A stretch of 64,000 bases of DNA from Brachionus manjavacas (Eukaryota > Rotifera > Eurotatoria > Ploima > Brachionidae): assembly GCA_019054805.1 (NCBI GenBank), contig JAHQIY010000004.1:1488001-1552000 (forward strand), given 5' to 3'. Made by a program: the position numbers and the translations under genes. Numbering within the stretch: position 1 is the first letter of the stretch; the number at the start of each line of letters is the position of its first letter. Below are positions 30,700 to 41,600 of this stretch, one piece after another. The notes beneath the pieces were generated by a model. The model was given only the letters and a program-made list of their open reading frames with translations, was not told the DNA's origin and made no database searches.

Positions 30700-32509
30700 A
30701 ATATATTTTTTTTTTTTTAAATAGTTTATGCCATAATGATTCAGCATAAGCTTCTTGGTTGTTTACATCATTCCAATCATCTTTTTAGTAAGTTTAACAT
30801 TACTTATTAAATTTTGTTTTGGATCATTATTAATTTTTAAGTGGTTTAGATCAATTCTAATCGCACGGTGGTCACTTGTATTTGACTGGTGATCTTGTCC
30901 ACTTAAAATGTTTACTTGTTCGATTTTTCCTGCATTGTTTTCTTTCACTAAAACGTGATCAATTCGACTCCTCACCATATGTATTGTTTCAATTTTGTCT
31001 TTATCGTTTTTAATTAATCGATTTTGTTTATATGTGAAGTCAGTTGTTTGAGTAAATAAGTAGTCTACAACAGTTAGTGATTCATATTCAACCAATAGAT
31101 TAAAATTTTAGTAAAATTTGAGTTTCGGTTTAAGTCAGTATTGAAATCGCCTAGAATACAAATATTCGGTTCGTTGTTACTCGTATGAATCTTATCGATT
31201 AGATTTAATATTTGACTAACAAGTGCTTCACATTTGACGACTGAATCTACCGGAACTTCATAATTCATATATACCCCTACAAGGTAAGTTTCTATATTTG
31301 GCATACAGAGATTCGGTCTGATATGAATTCAATTTTAATATATTTTTGTAATTTTTTATTAATTACCCATCCAGTACCGCCGTGTGGCCTACCAATTGAA
31401 TATTCAGGAGTCATTGACGACTTGTGCACAAATTTAAAATTTTCATTAAGTAATTTTTTAGCTTGTTTTGCCGTTTTTAAAAAAGTTTCTTGTAGAAAAA
31501 CAAAGTCTGCTTGATTTAGTAGTTCATTGACGTAATTAAAATTTGAAAGTAGATTTTTACAATTCAGTGTACAAATTGTCAATTTCTCTATTTGAGGTTC
31601 TGGTTGGAATTTTTCTTTCTGTGGTTCTTGTAGACAGATGTACGATGTGGTTGGTTTAGGGTGAGTAATTTCATTAATTTGGTTTAATTTTGTTTGATTT
31701 TCGATTTCACTTGCCGTATTTTCGTTTACATGTGTAACTTTTTGTATGAGTTTTTCTAGCTATAATGTTTCTGCTACTGGTGAATCATTTGATTTGATTT
31801 GATTCTCCGTAGTGTGTTATTTCGAATCGCCCAATAATAACCACTATTTTTACCTTCTTGATCATTCTTTTGTTTTCTCTCGTCTCGAAGTACTTTTTGT
31901 ACTAATCTTTCTTCTGGTGTTAGGTCGAGGTTGATATACGTTTTATTAAACTTAGGGATATTTTTTAGTACTTTTGATTGTTAAAGGACTTTGAATTTCG
32001 TTTCTTCTGAGTCAACTTTAATCAGTCCGCTCCGACTCCTCAACTCCTACTATAATTAGATTCTTCTTTCTTTTTTCTCTTTCACTCATCTCATTTGAAA
32101 AGACAGGCATAGCAATTACAGCTTCGATTTTTTGTAGGGTTTTCTCTTCAGATTCAGGTTTGTTTTCAGTCTCTTCACTCTTTTTAAATAGATTAGACCA
32201 ATTCATCTTCGGGGTTTCTTTTTTTTCCATTCGTTCAATTTTTTGGTTCAACATGTGTACCAATTCAACCAATTTCTTATTTTCATTTAGAAGTCCTTCA
32301 ATCAATCGATCTTGTTCATCTTGATGATCCAACATGGCAGTGACTAGCTGAATCGGGTCTCTTTTTGTTTGTTTTTCATTTGAGTTAAATTCCCCCTCTC
32401 TCTTCCATTTACTATTCTTGCTGTTAATGTATTTCTCAGTGGTCATATCTTTAAGTTCAGCAATTTTAGTAGCTATATCCATTTGGTCGGTTTCCATTTC
32501 TAGTGACAT
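30700..32509 (-). pseudogene. LINE: ORF1 plus endonuclease, RT missing
   Basis: ORF1 (32018-32509) starts MSLEMETDQMDIATKIAEL, has a coiled coil (LIEGLLNENKKLVELVHMLN) and an RRM-like start KKNLIIVGVEES, then breaks. ORF2 begins near 31582 with an APE-type endonuclease: LTICTLNCKNLL, FVFLQETFLK (catalytic Glu), ICILGDFNTDLN, SRIDHVLVK and SDHRAIRIDL, over three frames. After the endonuclease the reading shifts near 30770 (DWNDVNNQEAYAESLWHKLF) and ends in an A run at about 30703-30718. The RT is absent. A copy normally loses its 5' end, so 3' loss with an A run is odd. Confidence 0.8.
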
Positions 32510-33619
32510 TTTAGGTGAGACTTTACTTCAGATGAGGTTAATCTGCGTGCTTATTTTGACGTTTTAAGTTTTTAATTAATATTTTTAATTTCTTTTTTTA
32601 AGTTTTCAAAAATAATAGATCTAAATTTTCTATTTAAAGATCAAATGTCAAAAATAAACATGTCTAAATTAACTCTGTCGAGTTTTAAATAATTTTGCGA
32701 AATTATACATGTCGAAGTTAATTCTTGCGAAATTTACTTATCTAAATTAACTTTGTGGAAATTAACTTGTCTAAACTAAGCATATTCAAAAAATAAGTAA
32801 TTTTTTAATATTTTTTTATGTAATTTATTCTACCATAAAATTAAAAAATAAAATGATTTAATTGAATTAGTGTTTTTTCATCTTTTTTTCTTTTACTTTT
32901 TTAATTTTTGCGCTCTTTTTCTGAAATAAATATTATAAACTGAATTAGTTAATTGTTTATTGATTTTGTTATATTTTTACGAAATTAATGAAGATTTTTA
33001 CTGGATTTGTTAATAGAAATCATTTATGTTCTAAATTTTCCTGTTTTTCAATAATATAGAATAATTATTCTAGAAAAATCATATTTAAAGAAAGATCACG
33101 AAAATTTCCATAGACGAAAATCATGTCGCGGAAAAATGATATTTTTTCCATTCCAGGTTGTTATAATGAAGAGAAGCATGTGTTGGACTTTTTTAAAAAA
33201 ATTTAAAAAAAATTCGGAATCAACACTTTTTTACTTTTTGTCAAAAGTATTGATATCAGTATTGGTTTCGTAGCAATCTTTTAGTAAATAATTAACCATA
33301 AAACTATTAGAAAAATGAGCTCTTAAATTGAAGAAAATAAGGAATTTCAAAAAAATTGCTTCAATTTATGCAAATTTTTTTCAAAAAAAATTTTACAAAC
33401 CCGCGGTTCCTCTTGTTAAAATATATTAAAAATTTTTTTTTAAAATTGAATTTGTGATCAATTTCACTATGCTTTAGAAAAAAGTTGACAGTGATTCTTT
33501 AGCAGCTCTAGAGCAATGCTCTAGAACATTCATTTTTTTCCTTTGCGCATGCGTAAGCATTTTTAATAATAATTTGTATTACAAAAATTAACATTATTAA
33601 TTAAATTCTATAGAACATC
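32510..33619. other. AT-rich spacer
   Basis: No gene. 32645-32795 is an irregular tandem array; elsewhere only A/T-rich sequence. Confidence 0.5.
32645..32795. repeat. Irregular tandem repeat with TGTCTAAATTAACT
   Basis: Four to five diverged units of about 30 bp share TGTCTAAATTAACTYTGTCG or close variants, alternating with TTGCGAAATT. Short local array without coding potential. Confidence 0.6.
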
Positions 33620-34850
33620 CCCTTGTCATAATAATAATAATAATAATAAATTTAATCATAGCAGGGAATCACCCTGCGAGCATTCTAAAACAACTTGAAT
33701 CGGTATGATGACTGGTTGTGCGTTTGGTGAGAAGGAATGTGGGACGATGAGTGTTCGAGCTAAGACCCCCCAGTCCACGCTTCTGGAGCTGCCCAGGCCT
33801 TCAACTCACCGTCTCACTGACTGGGCCATGGTTGGTCGTTGAGGTTTAGGTGGTGGTGGTGTTCGTGCGGGCAAGATGTATGTCAAGGCGGGCCTTGAAG
33901 CTGTTAAGGGTTGGAGCGTTGACTGCAGAAGACGCGAGGTTGTTCCAGGTAGATGCAACTCTGTTATTTAGGAAGTTTGTTCGCGCCGGGCAGTTGGAAA
34001 GTTGGACAAAAGGGCGTTTTTTGTGACCCCTGATTGCGTTGGCTTGGCCGTGGCAGGCGATGGACGACATAAGTTTGGTTTAGGCTAGCCAATTGACGTC
34101 AAGTAGTCCATTTATGATCTTGTAGTGGGAGATTGGGTCACCCCCTGATCTGCGTGATGCGAGGGTGGTTAGGTTCAGGATGGCGAGCCTATCTTGGTAG
34201 CTGCGGTCTTTAAAGCGGCCTACTAGCTCGGTTGCTCTCCTTTGGATGTTTTCGATGATCCTTACATCTGCTCGTCTATGGGGATTCAATACTGAGGTGG
34301 CATATTCGAGGTGAGGACGGACAAAAGCAGTGTACAAGGACTTGAAGGATTGAGGATTCCAGGCATGGAAGGCCTGGCGGAGTTGTCCAAGAATGGAGTT
34401 GGCTTTGGCCGCTGAGTGCTGGCAGTGGATTCTCTATTTCAGGTCACTTGAGAAATATACGCCGAGGTCCTTTTCCGTTTTGATCTCTTCAAATGTCAGT
34501 CTGGAACCGGTTTCAGCTGATATCATGGTGAGCTTGGAAGAAGTTCAAAAGTGATTAGTTTTATTTTTGAAAACCATGAATTTACATTTCTAGACGTTGA
34601 AATTCATTTGCCAGGTGTTAGCCCAGGTCGCAATCAGATCTATGTCGGACTGTAGTAGGGCAATATCGAGGCCGTTCTTGATGGTGGCAATGATCTTGGT
34701 GTCATCGACAAAGAGCTTGCAGTGGTGGTGTACTCCGTTTGGCATGTCGTTGATGAACAGGGTGAATAGTAGAGGAACAAGAACGGATCCCTGAGGTAAA
34801 CCACTCGTGACCTGGCACCAGTCTGAAGAGCTGGAGCCGATTAACAAATC
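33620..34850 (-). pseudogene. CR1-like LINE, RT palm to 3' end
   Basis: Minus strand: SGLPQGSVLVPLLFTLFIND (motif B'), CKLFVDDTKI (motif C, first residue F, then VDD), ATWANTWQMNFNV, then ESLYTAFVRPHLEYATSVLN-type thumb, a C-terminal GHKKRPFVQLSNC and NNRVASTWNNL ending, and a short 3' region ending in ATT repeats (33628-33649). Three frames with stops. 5'-truncated just upstream of motif B'. A second copy of this family in the other orientation runs off the window at 63605-64000. Relatively GC-rich, hence young compared with other LINEs here. Confidence 0.88.
33628..33649 (-). repeat. ATT microsatellite tail of LINE
   Basis: Seven or so ATT units (minus strand) at the 3' end of the preceding LINE. 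Confidence 0.75.
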
Positions 34851-35576
34851 ATATGATTAAAAAATTAATACAATTAGAGGATACAACATGATATAACATG
34901 ATATTATAATATCTTGAACATGCTCTAGAGCAAATGACTAAGCAAGCAGTCAACTTATTTCAGAAACGTATTGTTCAAATATTGTTACATCTTGTACTCT
35001 AATACTAAATCGAATTCAATATTCGATTTTCAATAATACAAAATATTTTTTAATTTAAATCAATTTGAACACAATAGAAAATTTTTTGTGTGTAAATCGA
35101 TTATTTTATTGTTACATTATCTGTTTATAGGCACTCCTTTATATAATAAAATATACCATTATCAATCTTTAAATATTCTTTCAATTTTTAATTTATTTGT
35201 AAATCTGTACTTAGCTAATGCTCCTTCAGAATAAAAATTTATAAAATGAAAAAAAAAAAAATTAAAAATAAAGTTAAATATGATAAAATAAATAAAAAGA
35301 ATAAATATGATAAAAAAAATAAAAAGAATAAATAAGTTTAAATAATGAAAAGAAAATTAAAAACGTTAAGTTGAAAAAGCTAAAGGTTAAACATGTTTAA
35401 ATATTTAATAGTTCAAGAAAAAAAAATTGTCAAGTAGCAATTCTTTCAAGGTAAATGAAAAGTCTAAATAACATGTAAAAGTAAGATCGATTACTTCTCA
35501 AAATTTAAATTTTTAAAAAAGTTCAAAATTTAAAATAAATTAAGCATAAATTTATTGGATTAAACAATTTAAAAAA
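34851..35576. other. AT-rich spacer
   Basis: No ORF. Contains a LINE-tail hairpin (35195-35236) and repeated AAATAAAAAGAATAAATA near 35285-35335. Confidence 0.5.
35195..35236 (-). mobile_element. Truncated LINE 3' tail with hairpin
   Basis: Minus strand: CTGAAGGAGCATTAGCTAAG, then TACAGATTTACAAATAAAT. It matches the tail at 13466-13515 (GGAGC loop GCT, then ACAGAT.TACAAATAAA). Confidence 0.5.
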
Positions 35577-36530
35577 TTATTTATTTTTCTGCTTGATTCT
35601 TTGATTAATCCACGACGAGTATCTTGGCACCATTGTGTAAAAGCTTGGCGCAGTATTAATACAATTATTATTGCTATCTGCAAAAGTAAAGCTGGTGATT
35701 CCGTACAAAACCCACTTGTTATTTTCAAAACTCAATAGAGGACCGCCTGAGTCTCCATAGCACACGTTTGACTGCTTTTCTGACAAGTCTTTGGCACAGT
35801 AAAAATCGGCATCGTAGCCCTGGCACTGGGCTTTTGCTGGAGAACCATTCAAAATGCTTAACGTTGTTGTCAATAGTTGTGATGAAAGATTTCCGAATTC
35901 TGTAAAACCCCATCCAAATGTGGCCATTAAGCCATCTAAAATAGATGTGGGATCACTTATTTCGTTGGGTATTTCTACCGAGAATAAATCGGAGGAAAAT
36001 GTCATCAAACTTTGCAAACCTAAAAGTGCTAGATCACTCGGATCTGTGATAGACTCAAAATTTTCATTTAGATCAATAGAGTTGATTAAAAATATGTTTC
36101 CTGAAGTAAGTAAATTTAAAAAGTCTAGTTGGTTTAAGCTTTTAATTCCAGCAATTGCGACCAGAACTCTTCCATTTTGTTTGTAGAACTCTCTGTAGTT
36201 GTAATTGGCGCCTAGGTCTTTGAAACAATGCGCGGCTGTTAAAATGTGGCTGTTGGTTAGAATGGATCCTCCACATCGGTGAAAATACATATTCGGTCCA
36301 ATTAGTCCAAGAGACACGGCAAATGGAAATGAGCCTGGACCTGCAACCTCTCCGTTTATGATTTTTTCGTCAACATTGGATTTATTTGATTTTAGAGTAT
36401 CAATTTTTGACACTTGGATCTTAAAGCTGTCTGCCGAAGACTGTCTCATGATATCTTCAAAAATCGGATCTAACGTAGGCCCGCATGACACATAGAAAAT
36501 TAGATTAAAAAAGAGAAATTTTGAAATCAT
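35577..36530 (-). CDS. Secreted S1-family serine protease zymogen (paralog 2)
   Basis: Complete 317-residue single-exon gene, paralogous to 14080-15024 and in the same orientation. Signal peptide is about residues 1-16 (MISKFLFFNLIFYVSC), then a propeptide and an activation site K56|IING. The triad is His101 (TAAHC), Asp166 (DPSDLALL) and Ser261 (CYGDSGGP). The S1-pocket base is Asn255, as in paralog 1, and the GITSF(T/V)F...NTAPSF walls are also shared. The C-terminus is more basic (RIKQKNK). TATAAATTT starts 36 bp before the ATG. Function is as a secreted endopeptidase; substrate preference is uncertain. The pair arose by duplication and is now separated by about 20 kb of mobile DNA. Confidence 0.94.
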   Translation of the reverse strand: MISKFLFFNLIFYVSCGPTLDPIFEDIMRQSSADSFKIQVSKIDTLKSNKSNVDEKIINGEVAGPGSFPFAVSLGLIGPNMYFHRCGGSILTNSHILTAAHCFKDLGANYNYREFYKQNGRVLVAIAGIKSLNQLDFLNLLTSGNIFLINSIDLNENFESITDPSDLALLGLQSLMTFSSDLFSVEIPNEISDPTSILDGLMATFGWGFTEFGNLSSQLLTTTLSILNGSPAKAQCQGYDADFYCAKDLSEKQSNVCYGDSGGPLLSFENNKWVLYGITSFTFADSNNNCINTAPSFYTMVPRYSSWINQRIKQKNK

Positions 36531-38687
36531 CGTTTGATTAACAATAATTATATCATTAAATTTATATTCAAAAATTGTACTAGAAATTTAAGTTTTTCAA
36601 TTGTTCTAATTTTTAAAATAAAAAAATTAGATCATATAGAATGATATTTAATCTAAATGACACTAAAAGTCTAAAAGTTATTTTGTTTTTTGATAGATTT
36701 TTTGTCAAATAGAAATTTTTTTTACAATAAACTTAAAATTTTATATTGAAAATTGACGTAAAAAATAAAAATTCGAATTTTTTAGAGATTTTTTTTAATT
36801 TCTCCTTGAATTTATTTATTCTTCAAAGAGAAATTGAAAAAAAAAAATAATAAAATTCAATTTTTTCTTTGGCGACTTCAATTTTTACGCGTAAATTTGC
36901 GTAAAATTACGTAATTCTATCAGATTTTAATTAAATTTTGGTTCTTACTTTTGAGCAATTCAATAAAATTAATTTTTTAATTAATTCAAAATTATCTTTT
37001 AGTGATTAAGAGTTTACACATAAGTTATCTGAAAATAAATAAAATAATTAAACACTTTTTATTGTGTTTGAGTTTTTATTAATTTTATTATATTTTTACG
37101 CTAATCAAAAATTAAAAAGAGTAAAAAAAACATTAACAAGTTTTTAAAAACAAGTTTTTAAATTTGTTACAAGTTGAGGTGGTACAAGTCAATAAGTTAT
37201 TGCTAATAAAACAAAAGTCATTGCATTATTTATTGTTAAATTAAATTTTTCTTTGTCCCGCACCTTCAAAATTTAGATTCTTTTTTGACTTCTTAATTTT
37301 TTACAGTACTCATATAAAAATGTAAATATAAGAGCAAAATAAGAGAACTTTGTTAAGGTTTCAAGTTTCTTTAGTTGTTTATTAAAGTGTAAGAACGGAT
37401 TTGGGTTTAGGGTCTAGGACCGAATAAATATCAACTAAACTGTACTTCAAATGTTTTAATGATATATTAAAAGTCTAATGTATTAAAAGTCCTCATTATA
37501 TAAAAGAGGGGGTAGATGCTCACAATAGTAAAGTTCACTTTTTAATCAGGAGGCTTGATTGCGAGGAACGAAGCAGCCGTGACGAGCTATATATTCTCAC
37601 AATGAGAGTGTATTGTAAATTTAGAATGCGCGATTTGAAAATATTTTTCTGACTGAGAATTTTTAATAAAGCCTTAACATATACTATTCTATTCTAAATT
37701 TGCAAAAAAAAATTGAAAATTTACCAATTAAAATTTACTAATAAAACTTTACTTTTTACTATTTTTTTTCTCTGTCAAAAACTAAAAAAAAACACAGTAA
37801 ACAATAAAACAACAAATAATAAACACCACAACACCACTCATAAACTCAAATAAACGCGCTGCTTAGAATACCGAAGAAACCGTTGATGATGATGATGATT
37901 AACTTTAATTATAAACAATGTGTTTTTTTATAAACACGATTATACTAGATTTTTTCAAATATTTATTTTAATCATAATTTCAATATTAATTTTATATTAA
38001 ATTAAATTTTTTGAAAAAAAAGTCTAACGTTTCGTTACTCGCATATAAAGCTTTGCTTACCCGTAATTTAGATTTGATTTATTTCCTTATTTATTTACAC
38101 TAGCGTGAAAATATAAGAAAAATTTTCTCAGGTAAATTATACAAAAAAATTTATTTATAAGTAAATAAAGTGTAAGGTAAAGTAATTAATAATTTTTATT
38201 TTCACGTTCATTACCTGAAAATAGGTTCACTCATAAAAAATACGGAAATTCTAAATTTCAAAAGAGATTTTGACACGAATTTTTTAATATATTAAAAAAT
38301 AATTTTTCAATATATTTTCAATTATCTTATTTTGATTAATTGTATTGTTTTTTTAATATTTTATCTCGAAAACTTTCTGTAAATTATAAAAATAATGAAA
38401 AAAATTGAAATATATTTTTGTATTTAATAAACTACTAAAAAAAGGCTTCTTGATTTTTTTGATTTTCCAAAGAAAAAAGATTTTTAAACTTTGACAGGAT
38501 AAATTAAAGGCATTGGAAACTTTACGATTGTCGAGTTTTGTTTGATCCAAGAACAAGCTATTGGAAAGTAAAACATTGAATTGAAAAATTTTTTTTTTTT
38601 TGAATCTTAAAAAAATTATAAGTAAGATAAAATAAATTTTGGATTTTATAAATTTTTTATACATTTATTTATAATTATTTACATATA
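36531..38687. other. AT-rich intergenic DNA
   Basis: No gene supported. A GC-richer segment at 37380-37640 has TATATAAAAGAGGG (37499) followed by TTGCGAGGAACGAAGCAGCC and a later AATAAAGCC, like a solo LTR or an isolated promoter. CGTGAAAATA and TATTTTCACG form a short inverted pair near 38106 and 38201. A T-rich minus-strand frame at 38353-38664 is low complexity. Confidence 0.4.
36558..36566 (-). promoter_or_regulatory. TATA box of serine protease 2
   Basis: Minus-strand TATAAATTT with its first T 36 bp upstream of the ATG at 36530, the same spacing as at protease 1. Confidence 0.55.
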
Positions 38688-41600
38688 TCAAATTCTGGTA
38701 ATTTTCGGCTGAGTGCTAACAAAATTTAAATCGATTTCTTTAACTTTTTGAAAATATTTTCTCTTCTTGGTACAATGGAGCATTACACAATCGGCAATCA
38801 GTACACTTATGCTCATTAGACCGAGACCTGCTCCAATAGTCATCATTAGTGGAACAAGATTGAATTTACCACCAACACCAGAAACATTTATTATAAACCG
38901 GAGGCCAAACGCTTTGTACAATTCTCTGTATTCTACTCCATCTTTTCGAAATCTGTTCGCATAGCGGAAATTAAAACCAGAAGCGGTTCTTGTTTCACCA
39001 AAGGGAAGATCGAATCGCTTAAAATTGTACTTTGGAAAACAACGAGAATACAAGTCAAAATCACAATTCCATATTATCTCAATAATAACCACGCCACCCT
39101 AATAAAAATTTGAAAATTTAAGTTTATAACAATTTTTTTAAATTTTACTCTTAACAACATTAGGTATTTTTCGGTGTCATTGGGCTCGGCTTTGTTCAAA
39201 ATATAACCTATTTGAAACACCGGACAGTATGGGTCTTTTTCATCATGATAAGAACATTGTGAAATGTAGGAATTTGTTATGTTTTTCAAAATATTTCTCC
39301 TTTCAAAAAATTATTAAAATTTTAATATTATTTAAAAATTCAATTTTAATTTTCTAATCTAAAGGGATTTTTTTATTTGCTATTGAAAAAACTATTGCCC
39401 AAACGTGACGGTTGATAATTGGAAACAAATAAAAATAGATTAAAATACATAAAAAATGTGATTCACGCAAAAAAAGAAAATTAAAAATTTACAATTATAA
39501 AAATGAAAACGCATAAAATAAATTAACTGAAATCTGAAAATCACATTAATTAATTTTTTAGATCAATATTAAATCTTAAAAAAGTTTTATTAAAATACTT
39601 AGTCAATAATTAAAAAAAGTTTTTTTTTTCATTTTTTATTTCTTCTTCAAGATTTAAATTTTTCATTCAAAAAGAGTTAAGATCTCAAAAATTTAAATGA
39701 AAAAAAATTAAAAAGTTAATAACACATTTAGCAAATAAAAAAATAAATTTCCCGGCGTTCCAAAGCAAAAAAGTCAAAAGATTTCAGCAATCTATTAAAT
39801 TCAACCAAGTCTTTGGTTTTGAAAATGTTAGACCATTTATTGGAGAATATTTCACTAAAATAGAATAAAATTTAAGATAATAGACAAAATGGGCAGATCA
39901 AATAAAACTGCATATCTGTAAGAATTTTTCAACAAAACGCAAAAAGACGGATCGACAATATCGACTATTCAGCACCTTTGAAAAAAGCTTTTAATAAAGC
40001 ATTTAGATCAAACGCAAGCTAAGACGTCAACAAGGTATTTCTTGGTCGTTTCAAAATAGGAATTTTACCGGAAATCTTAAAATATTATATGTCCAACATA
40101 ACCAAAATCTGAGGATCAGAACCTAAAGAGTCTTTAAAACCTGAACCAGCTTGCACTGACCTCGATATTGACACCCAAGTGCCAAGTCTGAAAGAAATAG
40201 AAGCTGCGATAAAAGCTCTGAAGAACAGAAAAGCCCCAGGTATTGACGGAATCACAGCAGAAATGTTGAAAGCTGACAGTAGGATCACAATAGGGATATT
40301 GCAAGACCTCTTCAGCAAGATAAGACGGCAGGAAATCGTACCATAGGAATGGTCAAAAGGCCTTTGGTCTGAATTTCACCGATATTTCTCTAAAAGACTG
40401 GCTTGGAAATAATAACAGTGACTCAGGTTATTAAATGATGAATGATGAAGAGATTGTAAATGTGAAAATGAAGAATCGGACGAAGAAGACTTGCCAAACA
40501 AACCTGAGCCAATTGTTCAAATTCAACAGCAATTCTAATGTGTGATAAGCTTAAGAAATTTTGTTCAGAAACATTCTTAAGAGATTTTTGAAATAAGAAT
40601 TTATGAGATTTTCATTTAAGATTTCTAAACAAAATCCTAAATTGTCATAAAAAATCTTAACAATTTAAGGATTTGTAAATATTTTTAAGATTCAAAAATA
40701 ATTATTTAAGAATCTTAGATATTCCGTTTTCCTTGGGACCCCTCAAGATTCCTAATAATGATTTTTATTAGGGTATTTAACAAAGAAGAAATTTTCTTGA
40801 ACTCTAAAAGTAAAATGAACATTGCAAATAAAAATTGAGTTTTAAAAAGAAGAGTTGATCTAAGTAAAGCTTTTGAAAATTCTAAATGCCCATTTAATTT
40901 TTATCGCAGATTTCTAAATAAACTTTTTAATAACTTGAAGCTTTTTTTAAGATACATTGAAATTTAATTGCGAATTTAAAATTTTTAAAAGCTTTAATTT
41001 GATAAATTTAGATAATCAAAAAAATTATTAACTTTAATTGTTCGTTTTTAGAATTAGGCATTTTATTAATTTAAATTATTAAACTTTGTTTTTAGTTTTT
41101 TCGGCATTAGAACGTTTCATTGCAAGACAAATCATAGCAAGGTAAATTTTTCATAGCAAGATAAATTTCATTGCAAAGTTAAAATAAAAAATAAATAAAT
41201 AAACAAGATTTACCTGGATTAATTGATTGCAAATAAAGTTAATTTAAAAAAATTAAATGTTTTATTGTTAATTGAATAAAAAATAAAATAATTAAATTAA
41301 ATTAAATTTAATGTCTACTCTTCAAAATTCAAAATTAAATCTTCAATATATTGACACAATTATTCTTTATTATACAATTTACACAAACTTAGCAAGCGTG
41401 AATCTTTTTTTATTTGTTCAGCCGGTCTATTAAACATTTCTCCAGCTCTTACTTTGATGAATTTGTAAATGAAATTTTGATGCAATCAAAAAATAATCCA
41501 CCATAAAAAATTATTTGCAATGAAAAAATTATCTGCTATGAATAAATTATATGCAATGAAAAAAAACTAGTTTCTATGAACAAAAAAATGATGCAATGAA

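Noticed and set aside
38353-38664. 103-codon minus-strand frame downstream of P2X
   Set aside because: Lys/Phe/Ile low-complexity translation of AT-rich DNA; the P2X stop is at 38688-38690.
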